NCBI GenBank assembly: GCA_902801625.1
Contig: CADCJI010000022.1
Span: 1-64,000, forward strand
Length of the DNA stretch: 64,000 nt
Reading direction: 5' to 3'
From: an uncultured Bacteroidia bacterium
GTDB lineage: Bacteria > Bacteroidota > Bacteroidia > Bacteroidales > F082
A model generated the notes under the pieces. It was not told the DNA's origin and did not search any database. It saw only the letters and a program-made list of their open reading frames with translations. This document shows, piece after piece, positions 16,921-23,822 of this stretch (the first letter of the stretch is position 1; each line of letters opens with the position of its first letter). A program made the translations under genes and the position numbers.

Positions 16921-17026
16921 ACAGTTTAATTGTTTGAGGCGGTAAAGATACACAAAAAGTTGAATCCGCTAAAAACATCCATAAAAAGAAGGTCAAAAAC
17001 CGCCGACCATGCGCTTCAAATTGACA

Positions 17027-17512
17027 TTAGTTCTGCTTGCTATCTTCATCGACCCTTAGCGGCGTGCCTGGCGGGAACCATGTCGGCCCAAGGAGAATGA
17101 TATCTTCCTGATGCGTCGGCTCGTTATCGGTCGTGATCTTGCTTCTTTTTGCTGCTTTCTTTGCCTGCTTTTTGTCATACGCCTCTCGTTGCTTCTGGCT
17201 CATGTGTTTGCGTTTCTTGGCTCGTTTCTTCCTCTGTTTTTCTTCATTTGCTTTCATCTTTTCTTCCGAGCGCAAGCGGTGTTCTTCTCGCTTTTTTTCT
17301 GCTTCCTCTATCTCTTCCCAAATGGACTCATAAATGTTTATGCCAGTTTTGATGTGATCGACTTCAATCCAAAAGCCAGGCATCGTCCTTACGCTTCCAC
17401 ATTTTGGGCAACGCTGCGGAACGGAAAAAGCAGTCGCACGATACTCAATATCATGCGATTTGAATTGATGACCACAAGCGGTGCAACTGAAAGTTGTTAT
17501 TCCTCGGTACAT
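17027..17512 (-). CDS. Zinc-ribbon protein with long charged C-terminal region
   Basis: The 161-residue protein starts at 17512 (MYRGITTF), overlapping the end of the preceding gene by 16 bp. The N terminus holds a zinc ribbon, CTACG and CPKCG separated by about 24 residues. Residues 65-130 are a Lys/Glu/Arg-rich helix or coiled coil. The tail is acidic and Pro-rich. Function unknown. It is the last gene of a three-gene operon with a second zinc-ribbon protein and a small membrane protein. Confidence 0.6.
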   Translation of the reverse strand: MYRGITTFSCTACGHQFKSHDIEYRATAFSVPQRCPKCGSVRTMPGFWIEVDHIKTGINIYESIWEEIEEAEKKREEHRLRSEEKMKANEEKQRKKRAKKRKHMSQKQREAYDKKQAKKAAKRSKITTDNEPTHQEDIILLGPTWFPPGTPLRVDEDSKQN

Positions 17513-17757
17513 GATACATGAAAAGTTTGAATGGTCTTTTGAGTGGTTGCCCAATTCCCGCATTTCGGGCATTTCGATGGGAAATAGATTATTGTGATGG
17601 ACAAGTTCTCATCGTCGAAATTTTCTCTCGTAATATGGCGTTGCGCCTCGAAGTTGTTGCCGCAATCCGAGCAATGGAACATGGCCATATCCTTGGCATC
17701 TTTCTTTTGGAACAGTTCTTTGAACTGACGCCAAACGTCTCTGATTCTGTTTTTCAT
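17497..17757 (-). CDS. Small zinc-ribbon protein
   Basis: The 86-residue protein starts at 17757, within the overlap with the membrane-protein gene (ATGA-type, 4 bp). It has a basic N terminus, then CSDCG and CPKCG about 30 residues apart. The ribbon is homologous in layout to the one in the next gene, suggesting duplication. Function unknown; possibly a membrane-associated adaptor given its operon. Confidence 0.55.
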   Translation of the reverse strand: MKNRIRDVWRQFKELFQKKDAKDMAMFHCSDCGNNFEAQRHITRENFDDENLSITIIYFPSKCPKCGNWATTQKTIQTFHVSCTEE

Positions 17758-17936
17758 TCTTGCTCTTGATTTTGTTTGTTGATGGTATTTCCTTTGGCCC
17801 CGCCATCGCGCGAAACCCCAATCACGAGCCACACCAAAACGCTGAAGATATAGATGGACCAAGCCCACCACGATGCATGAATCCTGATAAGGACAATTAG
17901 TCCGATAAGATAATCGATAAAGATAAAGAATCCCAT
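17754..17936 (-). CDS. Small two-helix membrane protein
   Basis: The 60-residue protein MGFFIFIDYLIG... has two hydrophobic segments (about 3-20 and 25-43) followed by a polar tail rich in Asn and Gln. Its start at 17936 lies 26 bases after a -7 box at 17962. It heads the zinc-ribbon operon. Function unknown. Confidence 0.55.
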   Translation of the reverse strand: MGFFIFIDYLIGLIVLIRIHASWWAWSIYIFSVLVWLVIGVSRDGGAKGNTINKQNQEQE

Positions 17937-17961
17937 AGTGCGTTGATTTTGATAACGGTTG

Positions 17962-17969
17962 CAAAGATA
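17962..17969 (-). promoter_or_regulatory. -7 box of the zinc-ribbon operon
   Basis: TATCTTTG on the minus strand. It fixes the start of the small membrane protein at 17936 rather than upstream in-frame codons. A fragment GGAATGTAGTGAATAATAG at 17994-18012 matches the left end of the 0.19 kb repeats at 26776 and 27695. Confidence 0.5.
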
Positions 17970-18068
17970 TAGTGTCGCTACCGATGCACAATGGAATGTA
18001 GTGAATAATAGTAAAAGATGATTAAATCTTAAACACAAATTATCACAAATTGACCACAAATTATCAAA

Positions 18069-18193
18069 AATAATTTCTGAATAATTCGTGAATCATTTAT
18101 GGACATTCGTGTTGAAAAAAACTAACCGCCGCAACTTGATTTCCTCATCGCTGCAAAGCTTATACACTTCATTCCTGATGTAATCTTCAAGGC
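18069..18193. repeat. Tail repeat, copy 1
   Basis: About 125 bp is repeated at 22772-22896 with roughly 85% identity by eye; a shorter degenerate piece is at 23380-23420. The shared core is TTGATTTCCTCATCGCTGCA followed by AAGCTTATACAC. It covers the 3' end of the reading frame annotated at 18093 plus its downstream flank. Confidence 0.8.
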
Positions 18194-18454
18194 TTTGGAC
18201 GTTCTTCTTGTTGGCGCCGCCGTTGATAAAGTTGAGGAAGATGCGTGAGGCTGATTCTATCCTCACCTCGGTTTCTTGGGTGCTAGTGGCCACCACACGG
18301 ATGGTGACGTTCTCGCCAAAAGAAAGCAGACTCATCCCGTGCCTCGCAGTGATGGTGAAGGTTCGGTCGTTACATTCGATGCACTTGAACTGGCCACATT
18401 GTTGGACAGCCTTCTTCGTGGCGGTATAGACGCGACGGGCGGGGTGTGTGAAGA
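18093..18454 (-). pseudogene. Possible 5'-truncated gene of unknown function (source of the tail repeats)
   Basis: An open frame of about 120 codons runs from a stop at 18455 with no ATG, GTG or TTG near its beginning; the first Met is 40 codons in (18335). The translation includes TATKKAVQQCGQFKC, MSLLSFGENVTIRVVATS, EVRIESASRIFLNFI and a tail LEDYIRNEVYKLCSDEEIKL. The pattern looks like a small beta-rich domain with a C-terminal helix. The last 30 codons recur as fragments at 22812-22896 and 23380-23420. A short functional protein from 18335 (80 residues) cannot be excluded. Confidence 0.5.
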
Positions 18455-18477
18455 TTAATGTAGATGATTTTATGTTT

Positions 18478-18852
18478 TTACGCCGTGATAAACCTCACCA
18501 AGCCGCTGACGGTGGGGTCGCTCCCCGAGTTGTCGAAATCCTCAACAGAGAAGCTATCGACCAAGGCATTTTGGATAGACGGGAGTATCTCGTTGATTAA
18601 CGGGCCGAAGTTTTCCAGCAGCTCATCCATATCTTCCCTCTCCTCCTCTATTGTGGTCATGGCTTTGATCTTGTGAGCCATCTGCATCGCCCGTTTGGTC
18701 GCCTCCAACATCGAAGTCTCCATGTCCATATAGGACGTGAAACCGTATTTTGCCACAGCCTTGTCGGCCTCTTCCATCGCGGGAAAGACAACATCATAAA
18801 CATGGCTTACACAGGCGGCCAACGTCTTGCGGTAGTTTTCTAGTTCTTTCAT
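18478..18852 (-). CDS. Unrecognised helical protein of the accessory island
   Basis: The 124-residue acidic protein is predicted by eye to be almost entirely helical (KELENYRKTLAACVSHVYDV, MLEATKRAMQMAHKIKAM, EEEREDMDELLENF). There is no signal peptide or membrane segment. It follows the nuclease-like gene at 18877 by 24 bases and is probably cotranscribed, so it could be an immunity or partner protein. Family not recognised. Confidence 0.5.
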   Translation of the reverse strand: MKELENYRKTLAACVSHVYDVVFPAMEEADKAVAKYGFTSYMDMETSMLEATKRAMQMAHKIKAMTTIEEEREDMDELLENFGPLINEILPSIQNALVDSFSVEDFDNSGSDPTVSGLVRFITA

Positions 18853-18876
18853 AGTTTTATGTTTTAATCAAATCGA

Positions 18877-19584
18877 TCAAGGCCTTAAATATTGCCTTCT
18901 TCCACATTCTGTACCAAAAGCCACAATTGAGGAAGCAGCACCAATACCCAACCATTTAAGTCCTGTCATCACTTTTCCTTTGGTATCCAACTTTTTCCAT
19001 TTCAATCCCAATTCAATCCCTCCACCAACAACAGCAACCAATGCACCGAAACCCAATGAAGAATTTCTCAACTGTCTGTCTGACAGATCCATCTTTAGGG
19101 ATGCTTCTCCTCTTTTCCCATAAGCCTTCGCTTCTTCTCTTGTTACAGGTGACTCAATAACTTTCTTTGGACTGCCTAATCCATTTTTATCTCGAGAATG
19201 AAAAATGTATTCTGCACCCTCTTTATGTCCTTTGGGGACGACTGCGGTTTGGCCTTCATATCTGTATGGACCATATGGTTTTTGATAAAAGCCCTCTCCC
19301 GTTGAGCCAGGATTTGCGCCACACTTAAGTTGGCAAAGCTCACCATCCAAAATGAAATCAGCGCCGTTTTTCATTGTTGGGACTTGTTCTACTTTATGGC
19401 CTTGTTCCTCCCATCGTATTTTCGTTCGATCCTCAAAAGCATAACCCACACCAGTTGGTTCACCTTTTTCATTGGTGCTTTTGTACTTTCTTGTGCCCGT
19501 TCCTTGATACTTCTGTCCTAGATTTTGGGTGTTGGTATAGCACCAAGGAATTACTTTTGCTGCGATGTTCAAGTCTTTTCTCAT
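18877..19584 (-). CDS. Putative nuclease-like protein with C-terminal membrane segment
   Basis: The 235-residue protein has a central stretch NGADFILDGELCQLKCG (about 70-86), resembling a PD-(D/E)xK-type core with Gln in place of Glu. It is followed by YRYEGQTAVVPKGHKEGAEY. The same order (Asp-containing strand, LKxx, then GQ..(V/I)P....A) occurs in the larger protein at 23823-25418. Residues about 178-225 are Gly/Ala-rich hydrophobic (GFGALVAVVGGGIELGLKW and LKWLGIGAASSIVAFG), consistent with a membrane hairpin. No signal peptide. The layout suits an effector or abortive-infection protein, but this is inference; the family is unnamed. Confidence 0.5.
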   Translation of the reverse strand: MRKDLNIAAKVIPWCYTNTQNLGQKYQGTGTRKYKSTNEKGEPTGVGYAFEDRTKIRWEEQGHKVEQVPTMKNGADFILDGELCQLKCGANPGSTGEGFYQKPYGPYRYEGQTAVVPKGHKEGAEYIFHSRDKNGLGSPKKVIESPVTREEAKAYGKRGEASLKMDLSDRQLRNSSLGFGALVAVVGGGIELGLKWKKLDTKGKVMTGLKWLGIGAASSIVAFGTECGRRQYLRP

Positions 19585-19595
19585 ATTCAGTTTTT

Positions 19596-20195
19596 TTATT
19601 TTTCATTGTAGGGATACGCGGATGGATCTAAAAACGCAACCACGACTATGTCAAGTTCCTTGGCCAGTTTGCATAGCTGTTTGTAATTGGCATCTGGTGC
19701 TTCCATGCCTTCCAAAACACTCTGTGGGATGGGTGCATCCAGGAAATCGTCAATCACGACGAATTGGATATGATGTTCTTCTTTCATCTGGCGACACCTT
19801 TCGCACAATTCCGTTATGCTTTGGATTTCCGCGTCGTCAATCCACATGGGTCGGTTTTCCAGAACATTGATTTGCTTGCACAAGTCATCCACGTTAAAGC
19901 CTCCTGTTTGGGCACGCTCCATTCTCTTCTTTTTAGAAAGATCTTCGTCCAAAGGCTCGACTCTTAACAATAGGAGTTCCAGAAGGAATATCGGGGCGCT
20001 CTTTGTAAGGGTAAAGACAATTGTAGGTTCGATGAGGCTATAGTAAAACGAGGAGGCAATCTCAGGCTTTTTTTCTATCACGTAAAATTGTGATGGCTTT
20101 AGACTGCGCTTGATTACGGCTCCCCAGCCGCCATTCTCATCATCATCTTTCATTTTGACAATCTGAAGATTCGCGATTTCTATATTGTATTCCAT
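19596..20195 (-). CDS. Degenerate DnaB-helicase-like (RecA-fold) protein without Walker A
   Basis: The C-terminal half of this 199-residue protein follows the DnaB helicase core: RPMWIDDAEIQSITELCERC corresponds to the DnaB PLYIDDTP..ELR..AR block, IQFVVIDDF to the Walker B strand, and CKLAKELDIVVVAFLD to LKALAKELNVPVIALSQ. The segment before, FYVIEKKPEIASSFYYSLIE, aligns with the DnaB FSLEM region. Everything upstream, including the phosphate-binding loop, is missing, and the usual DYLQL is DDFLD. It should not hydrolyse ATP. It lies 11 bases upstream of the nuclease-like gene; a decoy, inhibitor or immunity role is conceivable. Confidence 0.55.
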   Translation of the reverse strand: MEYNIEIANLQIVKMKDDDENGGWGAVIKRSLKPSQFYVIEKKPEIASSFYYSLIEPTIVFTLTKSAPIFLLELLLLRVEPLDEDLSKKKRMERAQTGGFNVDDLCKQINVLENRPMWIDDAEIQSITELCERCRQMKEEHHIQFVVIDDFLDAPIPQSVLEGMEAPDANYKQLCKLAKELDIVVVAFLDPSAYPYNEK

Positions 20196-20244
20196 AATGT
20201 GTTGATTTAGTTTGTTCTGTTACATCTTTCATTATTGTAAAGGC

Positions 20245-20273
20245 ATCACCCTTCGGGAACCCCGAAGGGTGAT
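20245..20273 (-). terminator. Rho-independent terminator
   Basis: ATCACCCTTCGGG and CCCGAAGGGTGAT form a perfect 13-bp stem with a three-base loop, followed on the minus strand by CCTTTACAATAAT. It lies 36 bases after the small gene at 20309 and supports its transcription. Confidence 0.7.
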
Positions 20274-20308
20274 TGGATTAATGCTCCGTCTGGATTCGGC
20301 TAGAGCTT

Positions 20309-20581
20309 TCAACGTAAGGTATTTGCATCCTTGCCTTTAAAGCTGTCAAGGAAGGTTTCAGTAATTTTTTTTCGGCCCGGAGAAAAACTAAGTAATTTGT
20401 CTCTCCCAACCTCAAATGATTTCTCACCAAACACACGAACCCAAAAAGTCGGCGCATCTTCAGGCATGTAATCTCCTTTGGAAAAACAACTTCCAAAAAC
20501 AAAACGTTTGAGGCCCGGGATACGAAAGATTTCTTTGATTAGTCCTTTGTTACTCATGTTGTTACTCATGTTGTTACTCAT
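20309..20581 (-). CDS. Small hypothetical protein with tandem MSNN start
   Basis: The 90-residue protein begins MSNNMSNNMSNK because the ATG region is a tandem repeat (CATGTTGTTACT units); the true start may be any of three Met codons. The rest, including GLKRFVFGSCFSKGDYMPED and VFGEKSFEVGRDKLLSF, is not recognised. It is AT-rich like its neighbours. The 289 bp between it and the next gene (20582-20870) is AT-rich, and nothing else was seen there. Confidence 0.42.
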   Translation of the reverse strand: MSNNMSNNMSNKGLIKEIFRIPGLKRFVFGSCFSKGDYMPEDAPTFWVRVFGEKSFEVGRDKLLSFSPGRKKITETFLDSFKGKDANTLR

Positions 20582-20870
20582 TTTTAAATTTTTTAGGTTA
20601 AAAAATTATTTTTCTCGTAGATGCTGTTGTGCATATCGCTGCCATTTTGAGCAACCATCGTGCCAAAACGATTTATAAAATATTGATATTCAATAAATCA
20701 TATTTTCAAGAGCTTAAATCATGATACTGAATAGTAAATCATGAAAGAATCATGTTTTTGCCATTTTTTTGGCAAAAACATTACCGCAAACTGTCAGTTT
20801 CAGCCTGCCAAATAATGATTTTGCCACTATGTGAGAAAAGAAGAATAGACTCTAATAGAGAAAAACCAGA

Positions 20871-22652
20871 TCAGTCCTTGCCATATCGCTGCTCAATTTC
20901 TTTTATTAAAAGTTCGAGTTTTTCGCTATCGAAAATCTGTGTGCATTCCAATAGTCCACGAAGAAACGATTTGACAATCCTCTTAATCGTTTTATCTTTC
21001 TTAACGTTAACTCCCGCACCGGCGGTTGGTTTGGTTCCCTCCAATCCATCAAAAACAGTCAAAACGTGCTCGTATTTTTTGGTCAAATTACTAATATGCG
21101 GTGGGTATAGCCATGTTATCAAAAAACAAATAGAGTTTATATGGCCATTTTGTGCCGCCAAAATTATTGGCTTGCTCCATTTGACTTTTTTCACCGAGGA
21201 TTTTACCCTTCTGCCTGTTAATGCATGCGCCAATGCCAGTTTGTTAGCATCATCATCAAGTATATAATTCTTTGAAGCAAGAGCATTTATGAACTCGCTG
21301 AAATTCTTCGATAGTGTTTTTAATTCTTCCTTCCTGAGTTTGGCATTTGGATCATCCGATTGCTCGTTATGTCCTTCAAATTGGATTAAATCCTTTAAAA
21401 ACTCAGCGAAGTATTCGTCTTCGTCTTGCGCACAGTCATCATCTATATATGCAGGTTCGAAAAAATCATCTGGTAACGGCCACTTGTCTGCATATAGTTT
21501 TTCATCCTTATTCTGCGTTGTGCCTTTTTCGGCATTTTTTTGTTCCTCTACTTCGGCAGGTGATTTGGAAGTTTGTTCCTCTCCCATTTGTGGCGTTTGT
21601 GGCGTTTCTTTGTTCTGTTCTTCTGCCTCAATCGCATCTTTCTCCAAGAGCCCATGTTTCTTGTAGTATTCATCTATTTCCTTTTTCAATACCTTAGCAG
21701 TATTATTATCGAACTCGTCAAATCTACTCCAAATCGATTCGAAATATTTTGATTTCAACAGCCTCTCTATTTCAATTTTTGCATATGTACTTAGGTTTGG
21801 AGAATCTTGTATGTATTGACAATAGTCTGACAGAAGCTCCTTGTACCTGTTTATTACGAATTCATCATTTTTAAAGCCATCCTCAACGAAGTTAGGGTGC
21901 ACTTTTTTTATGCTTTTAGTGAAATTTCGTTCATTCTCCTCTTGGGAAAACAACTGGTCGTCGTTATACAACCTTTGCTCAAAGTCATCAGCAAGCATAT
22001 CTCTTTCAAATAACTCATAATACACCGCCCCTATTTTACCTAAATGCTGCGATGAGCTCCAGTCTTGCATAAAGCCTTTGAAATCAGAACCAAGCTGAAG
22101 CATTTTGTCCTTAATGACTGGGGGGAATTGTTCCTCTTCCGACGCATTGACTTCCTCATACAACTCAAGAAATCCACTTTTTAATCCATCAAGTCGAATT
22201 TGGAAAAACAAAAATTTGCTTATTGGAGTGATTGGTTCTGTGTTTATTTCATTCTTATTTAGCGCCGAAACAAATCTATCAAAGTCATTACTCAAAATGG
22301 CGTTTTTAAGCTCTTCAATGGCTCCAGTATGATGCGATTTTAATCTTTCCAAAACGGCCCAGAGACAATCGGGGGCTAACAATCTTAGGCACTTGAACAA
22401 GTTATTAAACCCCAGCCTTTCGGTATAGAATGAGGACATGCTATCTTCTTCCAAATTGCAATCTAATTCTTCCATATTCTCTTTGATATACCTAACTTCA
22501 TGAGATGTAGCGTATAGAAGCACCTTTATCACCGGCAGAACTATTTCTAACATATAGGCACAGTTGGCATTATCTATGTCAAATGTGTCTTTTACCTCTT
22601 GAAGCAGCTCGGCATTTTTCCTCAACTCTTCACGATATTCAAGTCCTAACAT
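20871..22652 (-). CDS. Large unrecognised protein sharing a C-terminal domain with 27898-29187
   Basis: The 593-residue acidic protein starts at the ATG at 22652 (a TTG three codons upstream is unlikely). Residues about 1-350 are helical. A Glu/Gln/Thr-rich linker spans about 355-405 and leads to WPLPDDFFEPAYIDDD. The C-terminal domain reads FINALASKNYILDDD, LALAHALTGRRVKSS and KWSKPIILAAQNG. The protein at 27898 has the matching elements LPDDFFDWQ, DKGYIADDNEVKAL, AYRLTGRC and IEWHGKNG in the same order. Such LTGR-type tails occur in accessory proteins of Bacteroidota. Cytoplasmic; role unknown. Confidence 0.55.
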   Translation of the reverse strand: MLGLEYREELRKNAELLQEVKDTFDIDNANCAYMLEIVLPVIKVLLYATSHEVRYIKENMEELDCNLEEDSMSSFYTERLGFNNLFKCLRLLAPDCLWAVLERLKSHHTGAIEELKNAILSNDFDRFVSALNKNEINTEPITPISKFLFFQIRLDGLKSGFLELYEEVNASEEEQFPPVIKDKMLQLGSDFKGFMQDWSSSQHLGKIGAVYYELFERDMLADDFEQRLYNDDQLFSQEENERNFTKSIKKVHPNFVEDGFKNDEFVINRYKELLSDYCQYIQDSPNLSTYAKIEIERLLKSKYFESIWSRFDEFDNNTAKVLKKEIDEYYKKHGLLEKDAIEAEEQNKETPQTPQMGEEQTSKSPAEVEEQKNAEKGTTQNKDEKLYADKWPLPDDFFEPAYIDDDCAQDEDEYFAEFLKDLIQFEGHNEQSDDPNAKLRKEELKTLSKNFSEFINALASKNYILDDDANKLALAHALTGRRVKSSVKKVKWSKPIILAAQNGHINSICFLITWLYPPHISNLTKKYEHVLTVFDGLEGTKPTAGAGVNVKKDKTIKRIVKSFLRGLLECTQIFDSEKLELLIKEIEQRYGKD

Positions 22653-22771
22653 GGTTTTCAAGTTTTGTTATTCAGCCACAAATATACACAAAAAAGTATC
22701 AGATTCCGAAAATATCATGTTTTCAGGAATTGATTTAGAGAAAACCTTGATTTTTATGGATATTTGCCATG

Positions 22772-22896
22772 AATAATTTCTGAACAATTTGTGAATAATT
22801 CATGGGCATTCGTGTTGAAAAAAGCCTTACCCCCGCAACTTGATTTCCTCATCGCTGCAAAGCTTATACACCTCGTTTCGGATGTAGTCTTCGAGC
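22772..22896. repeat. Tail repeat, copy 2
   Basis: Copy of 18069-18193. It contains the last codons of the 18093 frame (LCSDEEIKL) and ends abruptly after TCGAGCT. Together with copy 1 it flanks a 4.6 kb gene cassette in direct orientation. Confidence 0.8.
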
Positions 22897-22931
22897 TAAA
22901 GGAAAAAAGTCCCGTTTTCCAATACTCAAAA

Positions 22932-23351
22932 CTAATGTGAACTAACCTGCATTACGAAACGTCCATCTTCCGTAATAGAATAGTCAACTATATCAAATAA
23001 TTCCCAATCCAAATCTTCGTCAACATACGAGACACGTACGATCATATCTTCATCAAAGAATTTCAAACAATGGATAATATAGGGAATTATTAAAGACCAA
23101 TTCCCACCATCGGTTTCGTTCGATTGAAGAACGACTTCACCCATTCGATAATAGACACAATCTATTGTTGCGTCCCAATTGTAATATAAACGTTGAAGAT
23201 ATCGCTCCTTTTTGTTCTCATAAAGATAGTTTTCAAGTGCTGATATTAATTCACCTACTTTTATTACATGCAAATTGTTTTCATAAGGAACTGCATCTGG
23301 ATCCTCGTTTATTGCTCCAAATAAGGAGCGAACCCTTGAAAGGATACTCAT
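22932..23351 (-). CDS. Unrecognised acidic protein (immunity-like)
   Basis: The 139-residue acidic protein begins MSILSRVRSLFGAINEDPDA and ends with beta-rich sequence (YSITEDGRFVMQVSSH). It is cytoplasmic, AT-rich and flanked on both sides by tail-repeat fragments. Size, acidity and position resemble immunity proteins of modular toxin loci, but no family was recognised. Confidence 0.48.
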   Translation of the reverse strand: MSILSRVRSLFGAINEDPDAVPYENNLHVIKVGELISALENYLYENKKERYLQRLYYNWDATIDCVYYRMGEVVLQSNETDGGNWSLIIPYIIHCLKFFDEDMIVRVSYVDEDLDWELFDIVDYSITEDGRFVMQVSSH

Positions 23352-23379
23352 GACATTGGATTATTGGTTTTCTAAATAT

Positions 23380-23420
23380 TTGATTTCATCATCGTTGCAA
23401 GGCATATACACTTCGTTTCA
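23380..23420. repeat. Tail repeat, degenerate copy 3
   Basis: TTGATTTCATCATCGTTGCA followed by AGGCATATACACTTCGTTTC matches the repeat core with several substitutions. Confidence 0.65.
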
Positions 23421-23422
23421 AA

Positions 23423-23803
23423 TTATTCATCGTACTTATCCCAAATATTGGTAATATTTAAAACATGCAAAATGTATTTTTCATCTCTATGTTCTTTACT
23501 AAAAAACCATATAGGAAGTGCGTCTCCCGCGGCCATATCATCCTGAGCAGTGGACAACACAAAAGCTCTATAATACAAAACATTATCCTGCTTAATTGTC
23601 AGAAGCAATTGTTGTATTGTTTTTGGGCATCTCCACTTGCTATTATTATTATTTATTAAAATATAGATGTCTGAGTATTTTGTATCTAATATTGGACAAA
23701 TCACCAGCTTTATCTCATTATTTTCATAACCTCTCATAACTGATCTGTCGTAGCAACAAAGTTTCTCTAGTACATCTTCCAAATCGTTGATGTTAGTAAT
23801 CAT
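23423..23803 (-). CDS. Unrecognised small protein downstream of the CEPEM-repeat protein
   Basis: The 126-residue protein (MITNINDLEDVLEKLCCYDR..., IKLVICPILDTKYSDIYILI, LPIWFFSKEHRDEKYILHVL) looks like a small alpha/beta domain. It starts 19 bases after the 531-residue gene ends and is probably cotranscribed with it, which would suit an immunity or accessory role. Family not recognised. Confidence 0.48.
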   Translation of the reverse strand: MITNINDLEDVLEKLCCYDRSVMRGYENNEIKLVICPILDTKYSDIYILINNNNSKWRCPKTIQQLLLTIKQDNVLYYRAFVLSTAQDDMAAGDALPIWFFSKEHRDEKYILHVLNITNIWDKYDE

Positions 23804-23822
23804 CTTATTCTTGTATTATTAG

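Noticed and set aside
18093-18335. Intact 80-residue gene starting at the internal Met
   Set aside because: The conserved-looking translation continues 40 codons upstream of that Met without a start codon, so truncation is more likely. It is listed as a probable pseudogene.
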